Below, piece by piece: positions 34,313 through 43,936 of a stretch of 64,000 nt of DNA. The notes beneath the pieces are model-generated. The model ran no database searches and was not told the DNA's origin. It saw only the letters and a list, made by a program, of their open reading frames with translations. The translations under genes were made by a program, and so were the position numbers. How positions within the stretch are numbered: position 1 is the stretch's first letter; each line of letters begins with the position of its first letter. Where the stretch lies: NCBI GenBank assembly GCA_020847975.1, contig JADLBD010000282.1:16400-80399 (forward strand), written 5' to 3'. Source of the DNA: Bryobacterales bacterium (GTDB lineage: Bacteria; Acidobacteriota; Terriglobia; Bryobacterales; Bryobacteraceae).

Positions 34313-37213
34313 ATGAAAAAATGCACCGTTGCGGCGCTTCTGGCCGTGTGCGTGCTGGCAAGCGGCTGCGCCCGCTCCACGAAGCCGCTCGCCAGCGGCG
34401 TCACCGTTCCGGACTGGAAGGACGTGCCGCCACAGCCCGGCGAAGACCGCTGGAAGTTCACCGAAGACCTGAAGTCCCCCATGTGGACGCGGCACGCGTG
34501 GGGTGTGGCGCGTCCGGGAGCGCAGGATGCGATTTTATCCGGCGGGGTGCGCCTGGTCACCGGGTTCGAGGATCCGAAGAAGCGGCTGGACACGGCCTAC
34601 GAAGACCTGCGGCAATTCCTGGCTGCCGGTGGAGTTCGCACGGAAACGGGCGAGTTCACGATTGAGACGGCGCGCGCCCCGGAGTTGGGGAGCGAGGCTT
34701 TCCGGATCGAGGCCGGGAAGACTTCCTGCCGCATTTCGGCTTCGGACACGGAGGGTATCCGGCGCGGGATCTTCTATCTCGAGGACGAAATGCTGCGCCG
34801 GCGGGGGCCCTTTCTGGCGACGGGCAGCGTCGAGCGGCGTCCAGTGGTTCTGCGGCGCATTTCTCGCTGCTTCTTCGGCCCCATCAAGCGGCCGCCGAAG
34901 ATGCGCGACGAACTCATGGACGACGTAGACTACTACCCCGAGCAATACCTCAACCGGCTGGCGCACGAGGGGGTAAACGGGTTGTGGCTGACCGTCGAGT
35001 TCCGGGATTTGGTTTCCACGGCGTTCACTCCGGAAGCCGGGCGGGACGCGGAAAAGAGACTGGCCAAGCTGCGGCGCACGGTGGCCGCGTGCCTGCGCTA
35101 CGGCATCCGCACCTATATTTTTTCCATCGAGCCGCGCGCCTGGGAAGCGGACAGCCCGGTTCTGAAGCGGCACCCGGAATTGGGGGGCGGCAAGACCCGC
35201 GACGGAAGGCTGCAGTACTTCTGCCCGCTGCCGGAAAACTCGCGGAAGTACCTGTATGAATCGGTGAGCACGATCTTCAAATCGGTGCCCGAACTCGGAG
35301 GACTCATCAACATTTCGCATGGGGAGCGCGCCACCACCTGCCTGAGCGCGCTATCCTCGGTGGGCGAAGGCCGCATCGACTGCCCGCGGTGTTCGCGCAA
35401 GGCGCCCTGGGAGATTCTGCACGCTTCGCTTTCGGCGATGGAGCAGGGAATGCACGCCGCCGCGCCGGAGGCGGAACTGATCAGTTGGCTGTATATGCCG
35501 CAGGCGCGAGGTCCGTCGCGCGAGGGCCTGGCCGACTGGGTCTACGAGTTACCGGCGCACACCCCGAAGGGCGTCATCCTGCAATTCAATTTTGAATCGG
35601 GAGTGAAGCGGACCGAGTTCGGCCGCGAGTTCGTGGGCGGGGATTACTGGCTCTCGACGCCGGGGCCGAGCGACCGCTTCGAGCGGGTGGCCAAGGTGGC
35701 GCGCGAGAACCACACGCCCGTTTCGGCCAAGATTCAGACCGGCGTTTCGCACGAAGTGGCCAGCGTCCCCTACGTGCCCGTGCCCTCGCTGCTTTATCGC
35801 AAGTTCGCCGCCATGCGCCGGCTGGGCGTGTCGCACACCATGCTGTGCTGGTACTTCGGCAACTACCCGGGGCTGATGAACAAGGCCGCCGGAGAGCTGT
35901 CCTTCGAGCCTTTCCCGGAAGATGAGGACGAGTTTCTGAACCGGCTGGCTTCCCTTTATTGGGGCCGGCAGGATGCCGCCACCGTAGTGAAGGCCTGGAA
36001 GGATTTCGCCGACGGGTATCAGCACTATCCGCTCACCAACCTGTTTCAGTACTACGGTCCGATGCACGACGGCCCGGTGTGGCCCCTGCTGCTGAAGCCC
36101 GCCGACGCGCCGTTGACGCCCACCTGGCTGCTGGGTTCCACACTCACGAGGAAACCCTGGCCTCCCAGCGGAGACCGGGTTGGCGAAAGCTTTAAGGAAC
36201 TCTTCACCCTGGACGAGATCGTGGAACTGGCCAGGCGCATGACCACCGCCTGGGACCGGGGCATGCAGGCGCTCGGCGCGCTCGAGCCACGCTACGCGGA
36301 CCAGCCCGAGCGGCTGCTCGACATCGGCGTGGCGCGCGCGCTCGGGATTCAGTTCCGCAGCGGTTACAACATTCTGCGGTTTTATCAACTGCGGGAACAG
36401 ATGGTGCGCGCCGAAGGCCCCGGGCGGCTCGACATGCTCCGGCAATTGAGTGGAATTGTGCGCGAGGAACTGGAGCACGACAAAGTGCTGCTGGCCTTGT
36501 GCGAGCGGGATTCCCGCCTGGGCTTCCACTCCGAGGCGGAGGGCTATAAGTACTTCCCGGAGAAGATCCGCTGGCGTATGCGGCAACTGGAGAGCGTGCT
36601 TGCCGACGACGCGCCGGCGATCGAGAAGCAGATCCGCGCCAACCAGCCGCTGTTCCCCGCATACACGGGCCGGAGCCCCGAGGGACCGGTGGCCCGCGCG
36701 GTTCCTTCCGGCGATACGGTGTGGACGAGCGCCGAGTTCGCGCCGCCTCCGGGATTCGAGTGGCAGAGATGCACCCAGGAGAAGGCCGGCGCGCGTTGGG
36801 GAGCGAGCTACGATGCCGGGAACCTGTACGTGGCGGTCTCCGGGGCCGCGCCGATTTCCAGTGTGCTGCTGAAACTGGAACCGCGGCGCCTCTGGCCATG
36901 CAAACAACTCCTCTTCGTGCCGGGGGCGGAAGTCATGGCGGAGCGGCCCGACTACGTGGCGCCGCAGACCGTGGAGGGACGCGTGTTCGCCGATTCAGAC
37001 GGACGGAACGCGGTGGTGCGCATCCCGCTCGAGCGGGCGGGGCTGGATATGCGGCGGCCGCACCCGGTCCGGCTGAATCTGCGGGTGCAGTATAAAGACG
37101 GCGGCCGCAGTCTGTGGCTACCCGAGCACCCGCTGGTTCCCCGGCTCGCGTTGGGGGCCGATAATGCGGCCGACCTGGGGTGGCTGCTGTTGGAGCCTCG
37201 CGCGAAACAGTAA
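34313..37213 (+). CDS. Large glycosidase-like lipoprotein (GH20/GH67-type N-domain and barrel)
   Basis: This 966-residue lipoprotein (signal AVCVLASGC, lipid on the Cys) starts at an ATG with GGAGGAC upstream. An N-terminal domain (SEAFRIEAGKTSCRIS; DTEGIRRGIFYLEDEML) leads into a TIM-barrel (YLNRLAHEGVNGLWLTVEF; YGIRTYIFSIEPRAW). A Cys cluster (CPRCSRKAPWE) follows, then a helical part with RDSRLGFHSEAEGYKYF and a C-terminal beta domain (about 800-966) that resembles a carbohydrate-binding family 9-type module. It is a distant paralogue of 28288-30573. It lies directly behind receptor 4 and probably cuts that receptor's substrate on the cell surface. Confidence 0.78.
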   Translation: MKKCTVAALLAVCVLASGCARSTKPLASGVTVPDWKDVPPQPGEDRWKFTEDLKSPMWTRHAWGVARPGAQDAILSGGVRLVTGFEDPKKRLDTAYEDLRQFLAAGGVRTETGEFTIETARAPELGSEAFRIEAGKTSCRISASDTEGIRRGIFYLEDEMLRRRGPFLATGSVERRPVVLRRISRCFFGPIKRPPKMRDELMDDVDYYPEQYLNRLAHEGVNGLWLTVEFRDLVSTAFTPEAGRDAEKRLAKLRRTVAACLRYGIRTYIFSIEPRAWEADSPVLKRHPELGGGKTRDGRLQYFCPLPENSRKYLYESVSTIFKSVPELGGLINISHGERATTCLSALSSVGEGRIDCPRCSRKAPWEILHASLSAMEQGMHAAAPEAELISWLYMPQARGPSREGLADWVYELPAHTPKGVILQFNFESGVKRTEFGREFVGGDYWLSTPGPSDRFERVAKVARENHTPVSAKIQTGVSHEVASVPYVPVPSLLYRKFAAMRRLGVSHTMLCWYFGNYPGLMNKAAGELSFEPFPEDEDEFLNRLASLYWGRQDAATVVKAWKDFADGYQHYPLTNLFQYYGPMHDGPVWPLLLKPADAPLTPTWLLGSTLTRKPWPPSGDRVGESFKELFTLDEIVELARRMTTAWDRGMQALGALEPRYADQPERLLDIGVARALGIQFRSGYNILRFYQLREQMVRAEGPGRLDMLRQLSGIVREELEHDKVLLALCERDSRLGFHSEAEGYKYFPEKIRWRMRQLESVLADDAPAIEKQIRANQPLFPAYTGRSPEGPVARAVPSGDTVWTSAEFAPPPGFEWQRCTQEKAGARWGASYDAGNLYVAVSGAAPISSVLLKLEPRRLWPCKQLLFVPGAEVMAERPDYVAPQTVEGRVFADSDGRNAVVRIPLERAGLDMRRPHPVRLNLRVQYKDGGRSLWLPEHPLVPRLALGADNAADLGWLLLEPRAKQ

Positions 37214-37263
37214 CGCGCGGGCGGCCCCGGCCTGTAAGACAAGAATTGGGGTGCGCTTAAAAC

Positions 37264-39096
37264 TCATTGCTTGAGCGACGGCTGCTCCGCGGTCTCCTGC
37301 TCTTTGTACTGCAACTGATAGAGCTTGTAATAGATACCCCGTTGCGAGAGCAGTTCCTGATGGGTGCCTTGCTCGCGCAGCGCTCCCTTGTGCATCACCA
37401 GGATGCGCGTGGCTTTCTGAATCGTGGATAGCCGGTGCGCGATCACGAGGCTGGTCCGGCCCTCGACCAGCCGCTCCAGGGCCTCCCGGATGCGAAGCTC
37501 CGTTTCCGTGTCCACGCTCGAAGTAGCCTCATCGAGAATGAGAAACAGCGGATCGTGGGCGAGCGCCCGCGCGAAGTTGACAAGCTGCTTTTGGCCCGTC
37601 GACAGGCCCGCGCCGCGTTCCTGGACTTCGTGACGCAGCCCGTTCGGCAGGCTATCCACAAAGTCGGCGAGATTCACCTGCTCCACCGCTTCCTCGATCC
37701 GCGACCCCGAAATTCCCGCGGTGCCCAGACGAATGTTTTCCTCCAGCGTGCCGGTGAACAGGAACGAGTCCTGAAGCACAATCGCGAAGCGCCGGCGCAA
37801 TTCGGCCAAGGCAACATCGCGAATGTCGACGTCCCCGATGCGAATGGCGCCCTTCTGGATGTCGTAGAAGCGCAGGAGAAGATTGGTGAGAGTGGTTTTT
37901 CCCGCTCCTGTGTGGCCCACCACGGCGAGGGTTTCGCCCGGTTCGATGCGGAAGCTGACATCGCGCAGAACCCAGTCCTCATCCTTGTACGCAAACCAGA
38001 CGTGGTCGAATTCGATGGCGGCGGCTCCTTCGGGGAGCATTGTTTTGGCCGGAGCGCTTCCGATCACGGCCGGCGTGTCGAGCAAATGGAAAATACGCTC
38101 CGCCGCCGCCGCCGCCGATTGCAGGATGTTGTATTTCTCGCTCAAATCCTGAATCGGCCGGAAAAACCGCAGGCCATATTGAAAGAATGCCACCAGAATG
38201 CCCAGGCTCAGGGCGCCTTCCCTCACCCGGAATCCGCCCCAGGCGAGCAGCACCGCGAGTGTCACCATGCCGCAAAATTCCACCGCCGGGTAGAACCATC
38301 CGTAGGCGATGATGGCTTCCTTGTAAGCGAGCATGTGCTCGCGGTTGACTTCGGTAAACTCCTCGCGGCTCTTGTCCTCGCGGTTGAACAACTGAAGCAC
38401 GCTCATGCCGCTGATGTGTTCCTGCAGATACGAATTGATCCGGGCCACCGCGGTGCGGATGCGGCGGTTGCTCTTCATCACGTCGCGCCGGAACCGTACC
38501 GTGACGAACACCACCGCGGGAAGCGCTGCCACCAGCACCAGCGTCAGCTTCGGGCTGAGCTGTACCAACACGGCAAGCACCAGCGTCAGCATCAGCAGGT
38601 CTCCGAGCAGCGTCACCAGGCCCGAAGCGAACAGTTCATTCAGCGCATCGGCGTCGGTCGTAACGCGCGTCAACATGCGCCCCACCGGGGTTCGATCGTA
38701 GTAGGAAACATCGAGCCGCTGCAGGTGGTCCATCGTCTGGCGGCGCAGATCGAACATGGCCCGCTGTCCCGTGAGGTTCATCAGGTAGACCTGGGAGAAA
38801 TCCATCAACATCGCCGCGATCAGCGTCAGCAGGTAGATTACGGAAATCTGTCCCAGTCCGGTGAAAGGGTCGGAAGAAAGGTAGGGATCGAGCCAGGAAA
38901 CGGCCGGGTGCGCCGGCGGAGCCAGATAGCGATCAATCGCCAGCTTCGTCAATAGCGGCCCCAACACTTCGGCGCCGGCATGCACCATCATGCACACGAC
39001 AGCCACAGTTACCGAGCCTTTGTAAGGCTTGAGGTAAGAAAGCAGCCGGACGATGAGGCGGCCATCATAAAAACGGCCCGTTACTTCTTCTTCCAC
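37264..39096 (-). CDS. ABC exporter, fused membrane and ATPase domains (MsbA/MdlB-like)
   Basis: This half-transporter of about 610 residues has six membrane helices (about 20-300) followed by an ABC ATPase. Walker A is VGHTGAGKTT, the Q-loop is in VLQDSFLF, the signature is GAGLSTGQK (LSTGQ in place of LSGGQ), Walker B is PLFLILDEATSSVD and the switch His is in LVIAHRLST. I chose the GTG at 39096 (VEEEVTGRFYDG) because the longer frame up to 39207 would run into the divergent gene at 39137. Family members export lipids, peptides or drugs as dimers; the partner may be itself. The substrate is unknown. Confidence 0.88.
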   Translation of the reverse strand: MEEEVTGRFYDGRLIVRLLSYLKPYKGSVTVAVVCMMVHAGAEVLGPLLTKLAIDRYLAPPAHPAVSWLDPYLSSDPFTGLGQISVIYLLTLIAAMLMDFSQVYLMNLTGQRAMFDLRRQTMDHLQRLDVSYYDRTPVGRMLTRVTTDADALNELFASGLVTLLGDLLMLTLVLAVLVQLSPKLTLVLVAALPAVVFVTVRFRRDVMKSNRRIRTAVARINSYLQEHISGMSVLQLFNREDKSREEFTEVNREHMLAYKEAIIAYGWFYPAVEFCGMVTLAVLLAWGGFRVREGALSLGILVAFFQYGLRFFRPIQDLSEKYNILQSAAAAAERIFHLLDTPAVIGSAPAKTMLPEGAAAIEFDHVWFAYKDEDWVLRDVSFRIEPGETLAVVGHTGAGKTTLTNLLLRFYDIQKGAIRIGDVDIRDVALAELRRRFAIVLQDSFLFTGTLEENIRLGTAGISGSRIEEAVEQVNLADFVDSLPNGLRHEVQERGAGLSTGQKQLVNFARALAHDPLFLILDEATSSVDTETELRIREALERLVEGRTSLVIAHRLSTIQKATRILVMHKGALREQGTHQELLSQRGIYYKLYQLQYKEQETAEQPSLKQ

Positions 39097-39136
39097 GCGC
39101 GTTCTCTCAGTGTAGCGGATGGTAGGATAGCCACTG

Positions 39137-39454
39137 GTGGCCTCGACGGAGTACGTGAACAAGGTGCTGGCGGCTGTGCGCCGCATTCCGCGCGGAAAGG
39201 TGGCCACCTATGGGGATGTGGCGGAAGCGGCGGGTTTTCCCGGCGCAGCCCGAGGCGTGGCCGTGGCGCTGCGGCAGGCGGGCGGAGCGGTGCCCTGGCA
39301 GCGCGTTCTCGGCGCCGGCGGCCGCATCTGCCTCCGCGGAGCGAATGCCTTCGAACAGCGCCTCTTGCTCGAATCCGAAGGGGTGCGCTTCCGCGGTTCG
39401 CGCGTGGATATGAAGGCGCACCGGTTCCGGTCCGGAGGGAGAAACCGGCAATGA
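39137..39454 (+). CDS. Alkyltransferase-like (ATL) DNA-damage protein
   Basis: This 105-residue protein is related to O6-alkylguanine-DNA methyltransferase. It has the conserved RGKVATYGDVAEAAGFPGA and RGVAVALR DNA-binding helices, but the active-site PCHR is PWQR (W54), the hallmark of ATL proteins. ATLs bind O6-alkylguanine and hand it to nucleotide-excision repair instead of repairing it themselves. The start is GTG. Its stop overlaps the next ATG (ATGA). It is divergent from the ABC exporter by 40 bases. Confidence 0.9.
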   Translation: MASTEYVNKVLAAVRRIPRGKVATYGDVAEAAGFPGAARGVAVALRQAGGAVPWQRVLGAGGRICLRGANAFEQRLLLESEGVRFRGSRVDMKAHRFRSGGRNRQ

Positions 39455-39804
39455 CCTATGACGAATTGGCGGCCTCCCTCCGTGAGGAACTGAAACCATC
39501 CGGGGATCAGGAAAATGAGATGTTTCACCAGTTCCTCGAAGCAGCCTGGAGACTCCGCGTGTGGAACGAAGAAGAATACCAACTCTCGGAGAAAGCCGGC
39601 GGTGACGCTCTGCTCAGCGAAGTCCCGGCCATTCAGAAGAAGGCTGCCCGCATCCAGCGGCTGCGTACCCGGACGGAAAGCGCCTTTTACCGTTCCTTGA
39701 ACCGGCTCAAGAAGTTACAAGCCGAGCGGGCGCGCCGCCAGGAGGCCGGAAAGAAATCGGCCGCCAGGCTTGCCGGTCTCGAAACTCCGCCGCACATCAT
39801 GTGA
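39451..39804 (+). CDS. Small coiled-coil hypothetical protein
   Basis: This is a 117-residue, mostly helical, charged protein (MTYDELAASLREELKPSG; IQKKAARIQRLRTRTESAF; LNRLKKLQAERARRQEAGKK). The ATG overlaps the stop of the ATL gene, so the two are co-translated. I do not recognise a family. The basic helices would suit nucleic-acid contact, which would fit its neighbour, but this is inference. The frame extends far upstream as an antisense shadow of the ABC gene and was cut at the coupled ATG. Confidence 0.7.
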   Translation: MTYDELAASLREELKPSGDQENEMFHQFLEAAWRLRVWNEEEYQLSEKAGGDALLSEVPAIQKKAARIQRLRTRTESAFYRSLNRLKKLQAERARRQEAGKKSAARLAGLETPPHIM

Positions 39805-39863
39805 GGGAATCACGCTATACTAATCGGTTGCGGCCTCATTCGCCGGGGCGCGCGGAGATTTGT

Positions 39864-40382
39864 GTGTTCTTTTCGATTCACGACCTGGAAGTTCGGAAAA
39901 TCCATTTCGATGTGGAGTTTCCGCCTGGCGAGATCGACTTCCTGGATCCCGGCGTGCGCCAGACGGGCGTCCTGATGGCGCGAGGGACAGCGGAGTTGCT
40001 CAGCCATACGCTGGGCGAGATCCGGGTTCGCGGATATTTGAGAGTAGGCATGGAGGCTCCTTGTGATCGTTGTCTGGAGCCGGCTGCTCTTTTGATTGAT
40101 TCGGACTTCGACCTGTTCTACCGCCCGCTGGCGACAGGCCCCGAGGCGCCCGAAGTGGAGATCCACGACGGGGAAACCGAAATCGGATTCTATGAGAAGG
40201 ACGGCCTCGAATTGGAGGAAGTCCTTCGCGAGTTTGTTTTGCTTGCCATGCCGATGCAAAAGGTGTGCAAGCCGGATTGCAAGGGGATCTGCCCGCAATG
40301 CGGACAGAACCGGAACGAAGCCGCTTGTGATTGCCGCCTCGACCGTAGTGACGACAGATGGGCGGCGCTGAAGAATTTATAG
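39864..40382 (+). CDS. yceD: YceD/DUF177 family protein
   Basis: This 172-residue protein of the YceD (DUF177) family shows VRKIHFDVEFPPGEIDF, CDRCLEP, and the C-terminal Cys-rich CKPDCKGICPQCGQNRNEAACDC. The family sits before rpmF-plsX in most bacteria and is linked to 23S rRNA and fatty-acid metabolism. I chose the GTG at 39864 with GGAG 7 bases before it. A longer GTG start at 39801 would add an unlikely Arg-rich leader. rpmF follows after 28 bases. Confidence 0.88.
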   Translation: MFFSIHDLEVRKIHFDVEFPPGEIDFLDPGVRQTGVLMARGTAELLSHTLGEIRVRGYLRVGMEAPCDRCLEPAALLIDSDFDLFYRPLATGPEAPEVEIHDGETEIGFYEKDGLELEEVLREFVLLAMPMQKVCKPDCKGICPQCGQNRNEAACDCRLDRSDDRWAALKNL

Positions 40383-40410
40383 ACTTTCTTTTAGAAGGAA
40401 CGCTAAGACA

Positions 40411-40593
40411 ATGCCGAATCCAAAACGCAGACATTCCAAAGAGAGGACCAGCACCCGCCGGGCCCACGATCATCTCAAGTCGCCCTCATCGTCGGAATGC
40501 CCGAAGTGCGGGGAGCCGAAATTGCCTCACCGGGTATGTCCGTATTGCGGAACATACAAAGGCAGGGAAGTGATCGAGGTCGCAGAACAGTAA
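40411..40593 (+). CDS. rpmF: 50S ribosomal protein L32
   Basis: This 60-residue L32 has the usual N-terminus PNPKRRHSKERTSTRRAH and a zinc ribbon with two CxxC pairs (CPKCGEPKLPHRVCPYCG). It is therefore the zinc-binding (C+) form. AGAAGGA precedes the ATG. It lies between yceD and plsX, as in most bacteria. Confidence 0.97.
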   Translation: MPNPKRRHSKERTSTRRAHDHLKSPSSSECPKCGEPKLPHRVCPYCGTYKGREVIEVAEQ

Positions 40594-40638
40594 CCGAGCT
40601 CCGTGGCAGGCTCCTCCGTCTAGTTCATTATTAATTCC

Positions 40639-41673
40639 ATGGTCACCATCGCCGTAGACGCCATGGGCGGCGACAACGCACCCAAGGCCGAAGTCGAAGG
40701 GGCTCTCCGTGCCGTAAAGAGTCTCCCCGTTGAGGTCATCCTGGTAGGAAGAGAGGATGCCGTCCGGAACGAATTGGCCCAGCATGAGGGCTGGAGGAGC
40801 CTTCCCATTAAGGTGCATCACGCCAGTGAAGTGATCACCATGGAGGACAGCGCCGCCAAGGCAATGCGAACGAAGAAGGACAGCTCCATTCGCGTCGCCT
40901 CCCGCCTGGTGCGCGAAGGAATCGCCCACGGGGTGGTGTCGGCCGGAAATACAGGAGCCGCCATGGCGACCGCGAAAATGGTCCAGGGAATGATCAGCGG
41001 CGTCGAGCGCCCCGCTCTCGCGCAGGTATTCCCCACCATGAAAGGCAGCCCGGCGGTGATGGTGGATGTGGGCGCCAATGTCGATTCCTCTCCGCGCATG
41101 CTGGCGCAGTTCGCCATCATGGGCGAGATCTATTCCCGCGTCATCTGCCGCACCGAGCGCCCGCGCGTCGGGCTCCTGTCCATCGGCGAGGAGGAGCACA
41201 AGGGAAATGAACTCACCCGCGCCGCCACCCCCTTGCTGAAGACGCTCGATATCAACTTCATCGGAAATGTCGAGGGCCGCGACCTCTACACAGGGGAGGT
41301 CGACGTCGTGGTGTGCGACGGCTTTATCGGCAATGTAGCCCTCAAGGTCAGCGAGGGCGTGGTGGATGTGATGAAGCACATGCTTCAGGAATCGCTGCGC
41401 GAAACCATCACCCGCCAGATCGGCTATGTCCTCTCGCGCTCGGCCTATACCGATTTCAAGAAACGAGTGGATTATTCCGAATACGGCGGCGCGCCGCTCC
41501 TCGGCGTACGCGGAGTGTGCATCATCTGCCACGGACGCTCGAATCCCAACGCCATCAAGAACGCCGTCCGCGTCGCTGCCGAATTCGCCCAGGCAAACGT
41601 CAACGAGCGCATCGCCAGCGAACTGCGCAAGTCCGCCATCGGCAACGGCACCCGGTCCGCCGCGGCGGAATAA
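40639..41673 (+). CDS. plsX: Phosphate acyltransferase PlsX
   Basis: This 344-residue peripheral membrane enzyme makes acyl-phosphate from acyl-ACP at the start of phospholipid synthesis. Diagnostic segments are TIAVDAMGGDNAP, VVSAGNTGAAMATAKM, MVDVGANVDSSPRMLAQFA, RPRVGLLSIGEEEHKGNEL and VDVVVCDGFIGNVALK. It is the last gene of the yceD-rpmF-plsX set. The usual fatty-acid genes (fabH, fabD) do not follow; a secreted glycosidase does. Confidence 0.97.
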   Translation: MVTIAVDAMGGDNAPKAEVEGALRAVKSLPVEVILVGREDAVRNELAQHEGWRSLPIKVHHASEVITMEDSAAKAMRTKKDSSIRVASRLVREGIAHGVVSAGNTGAAMATAKMVQGMISGVERPALAQVFPTMKGSPAVMVDVGANVDSSPRMLAQFAIMGEIYSRVICRTERPRVGLLSIGEEEHKGNELTRAATPLLKTLDINFIGNVEGRDLYTGEVDVVVCDGFIGNVALKVSEGVVDVMKHMLQESLRETITRQIGYVLSRSAYTDFKKRVDYSEYGGAPLLGVRGVCIICHGRSNPNAIKNAVRVAAEFAQANVNERIASELRKSAIGNGTRSAAAE

Positions 41674-41736
41674 CCGCCGGAACACTCCAAATTTCCCCCG
41701 CGACCAAAGCACCCGAAATGATAGGCTGGTGACGCC

Positions 41737-43854
41737 ATGAGAGTCGTCTGTCTCTTTTTCGCAACCGTGCTATCCTCCCTCGCCTCCCGCGCCGTCATCC
41801 CTCTCAACGGAACCTGGCAGTTGGCCGAATCCCTCGACAGCGTCCAGCCTCCGCAAGCCTATCCCCATACCGTCCCTGTCCCCGGACTCGCCCACTCCGC
41901 CACGCCGCCCCTCGCCGGCATCGATGCTTTCGACTCCCGCGAGTTCATCCAGGCCTCCATCCGTGAGAAGAAACTGCCCGAATCGGCCCGCGTCGAAAAC
42001 GCCGGCGTCCCGCGCCAGCGCCGCAACTTCCTTTGGTACAAACGGCAATTCCTCGCCCCTCCCAAGACCGGGCGGCTCCTCCTGCGCATCCGCAAAGCCC
42101 AGTTCGGCCACGCCGTCTACCTCAACGGCCACTACATCGGCGATGCCCGCGCCTGCTGGGCCGCCACCTACTTCGATCTCACCGGAGCCGTCCTCTGGGG
42201 CAAGACCAACCATCTCATCGTCCGCATTGGAGCGCACCCCGCTGTCCTACCCGTCTGGGCCCCCGCCGGAACGGATTTCGAAAAGTACAAGTGGACGCCG
42301 GGCATCTACGACGATGTCGACCTCATTGCTCTGCCTTCCGCGGCCTACATCGAGCACGTTCAGGTGGCCCCGCGTCTCCACGATTCCACGGTCCTCATCG
42401 AAACCACCATTCGCAACCGCGGCGCGGAACCCGCCCGCCTCGACGTGCGGAACTCGATCGCCGGGCTCTCCTCCGCGCCGCGCTCCATCACCGTACCGCC
42501 CGGCGAATCCGCCTCCGTCCAATCCACCATCAGGCTGCCCCAGCCGCATCTCTGGTCGCCCTCTGACCCGTATCTCTACACCGTGCGCACCACCGCCGCA
42601 CAGGATTCCATCGACACCCGCTTCGGTTTCCGCGAGTTCCGCTTCGACACCGCCACCAAGCGCGCCTACCTCAACGGCAAACCCTTCTTCCTCCGCGGCT
42701 CCAACATCACCCTCCACCGCTTCTTCGAGGACCCGCTCTCGAAACAGCACCCCTGGGATCGCGCCTGGGTCAAGCGCCTCCTCTCCGATCTCCCCAAACA
42801 GTTCCACTGGAACTCCTTCCGCTTTTGCATCGGCCCCGTGCCGGACTTCTGGTTCGACATCGCCGATGAAGCCGGTCTCCTCATCCAAAACGAGTTCTTC
42901 ATCTGGAACGGCCGCGGCTATTTTCCTCCTTACCGCGAAGAGGAACTCATCGCTCAGTACCGCGATTGGATGCGCGACCACTGGAACCACCCATCGCTCG
43001 CCATCTGGGACGCCTCCAATGAAACCGACTCCGATATGCTGCGGGAACGCGTCATCCCCGCCGTGCGCAAACTCGATCTCTCTGACCGGCCATGGGACAA
43101 CGGCTACTCCGTGCCCACCGGCCCCAATGATCCCGTCGAGGACCATCCTTACCTCTTCTCGCGCATCCGTGGCGGCGGCAGCTTCTCCATGACCGAACTG
43201 ATGCAGATGACCGGAGCCAAAACCACTAACGCCGGCCACCCCTCGGCCCACGCCGTCATCCTCAACGAGTACGGCTGGCTCTGGCTGAACCGCGACGGCA
43301 CGCCCACCCTGCTCACCGAAGCCGTCTACGAAAAACTCCTGGGCAAGGACGCCACTCCCGCACAGCGGTTCCAACTCTACGCGTATTCCCTTGCCGGACT
43401 CACCGAATTCTGGCGCGCCCATCGGAATTTTGCCGGCGTCCTCCACTTCACCTGGCTCACCTGCTCCTACCCGGGCGTCAAGACCGGCGATCACTGGCGT
43501 GACGTCGAGAAACTGGAACTCGAGCCGAACTTCGTGGAATGGGTGCGCGAGGCCTTCAAGCCGCTCGGCCTCTACATCAACTTCTGGAACCCCAAACTCC
43601 GCCCCGCCGAACAGCGCACCTACAGCGTGATGATGGTCAACGACGATCCCGTCCCGCGTCAAGGCAAACTCACTCTGGCCTTTGAGGGCGGGGAATCGCA
43701 GTCCGTCACTTTTGAGATCCCCGCTCTCGGCGCGCACACCTGGAACTTCCGCCTCGCCGCACCCGCCACCGCTGGCAATACCGAACTCACCGCCACAGCC
43801 CAAACCGACGGCGCCGAGCCCACCCGCAGCCGCCGCAAGATTCTCATCGAATGA
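41737..43854 (+). CDS. Secreted glycoside hydrolase family 2 enzyme
   Basis: This 705-residue protein has a signal peptide (VVCLFFATVLSSLASRA), a jelly-roll sugar-binding domain (LNGTWQLAESL; FLWYKRQFLAPPKTGRLLL), an immunoglobulin-like domain and a GH2 barrel. The acid/base is E429 in WDASNETDSD and the candidate nucleophile is E511 in VILNEYGWLWL; RGSNITLHRFFED marks the barrel start. The closest types are beta-mannosidase, beta-glucuronidase or beta-galactosidase, and I cannot choose between them. The gene is strongly biased to C at third positions. A separate C-terminal beta domain is present (about 620-705). Confidence 0.85.
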   Translation: MRVVCLFFATVLSSLASRAVIPLNGTWQLAESLDSVQPPQAYPHTVPVPGLAHSATPPLAGIDAFDSREFIQASIREKKLPESARVENAGVPRQRRNFLWYKRQFLAPPKTGRLLLRIRKAQFGHAVYLNGHYIGDARACWAATYFDLTGAVLWGKTNHLIVRIGAHPAVLPVWAPAGTDFEKYKWTPGIYDDVDLIALPSAAYIEHVQVAPRLHDSTVLIETTIRNRGAEPARLDVRNSIAGLSSAPRSITVPPGESASVQSTIRLPQPHLWSPSDPYLYTVRTTAAQDSIDTRFGFREFRFDTATKRAYLNGKPFFLRGSNITLHRFFEDPLSKQHPWDRAWVKRLLSDLPKQFHWNSFRFCIGPVPDFWFDIADEAGLLIQNEFFIWNGRGYFPPYREEELIAQYRDWMRDHWNHPSLAIWDASNETDSDMLRERVIPAVRKLDLSDRPWDNGYSVPTGPNDPVEDHPYLFSRIRGGGSFSMTELMQMTGAKTTNAGHPSAHAVILNEYGWLWLNRDGTPTLLTEAVYEKLLGKDATPAQRFQLYAYSLAGLTEFWRAHRNFAGVLHFTWLTCSYPGVKTGDHWRDVEKLELEPNFVEWVREAFKPLGLYINFWNPKLRPAEQRTYSVMMVNDDPVPRQGKLTLAFEGGESQSVTFEIPALGAHTWNFRLAAPATAGNTELTATAQTDGAEPTRSRRKILIE

Positions 43855-43936
43855 CCCAAGCGCGCGATGCCGCGGGTTGGCCCCGGCTGAGTCTTGTCTC
43901 CAACTGAACGCATCCTACAATAGGAATAAGCCTGTC

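Noticed and set aside
42247..43803. 518-codon minus strand open frame
   Set aside because: It is antisense to the GH2 gene; open only because that gene prefers C at third positions.
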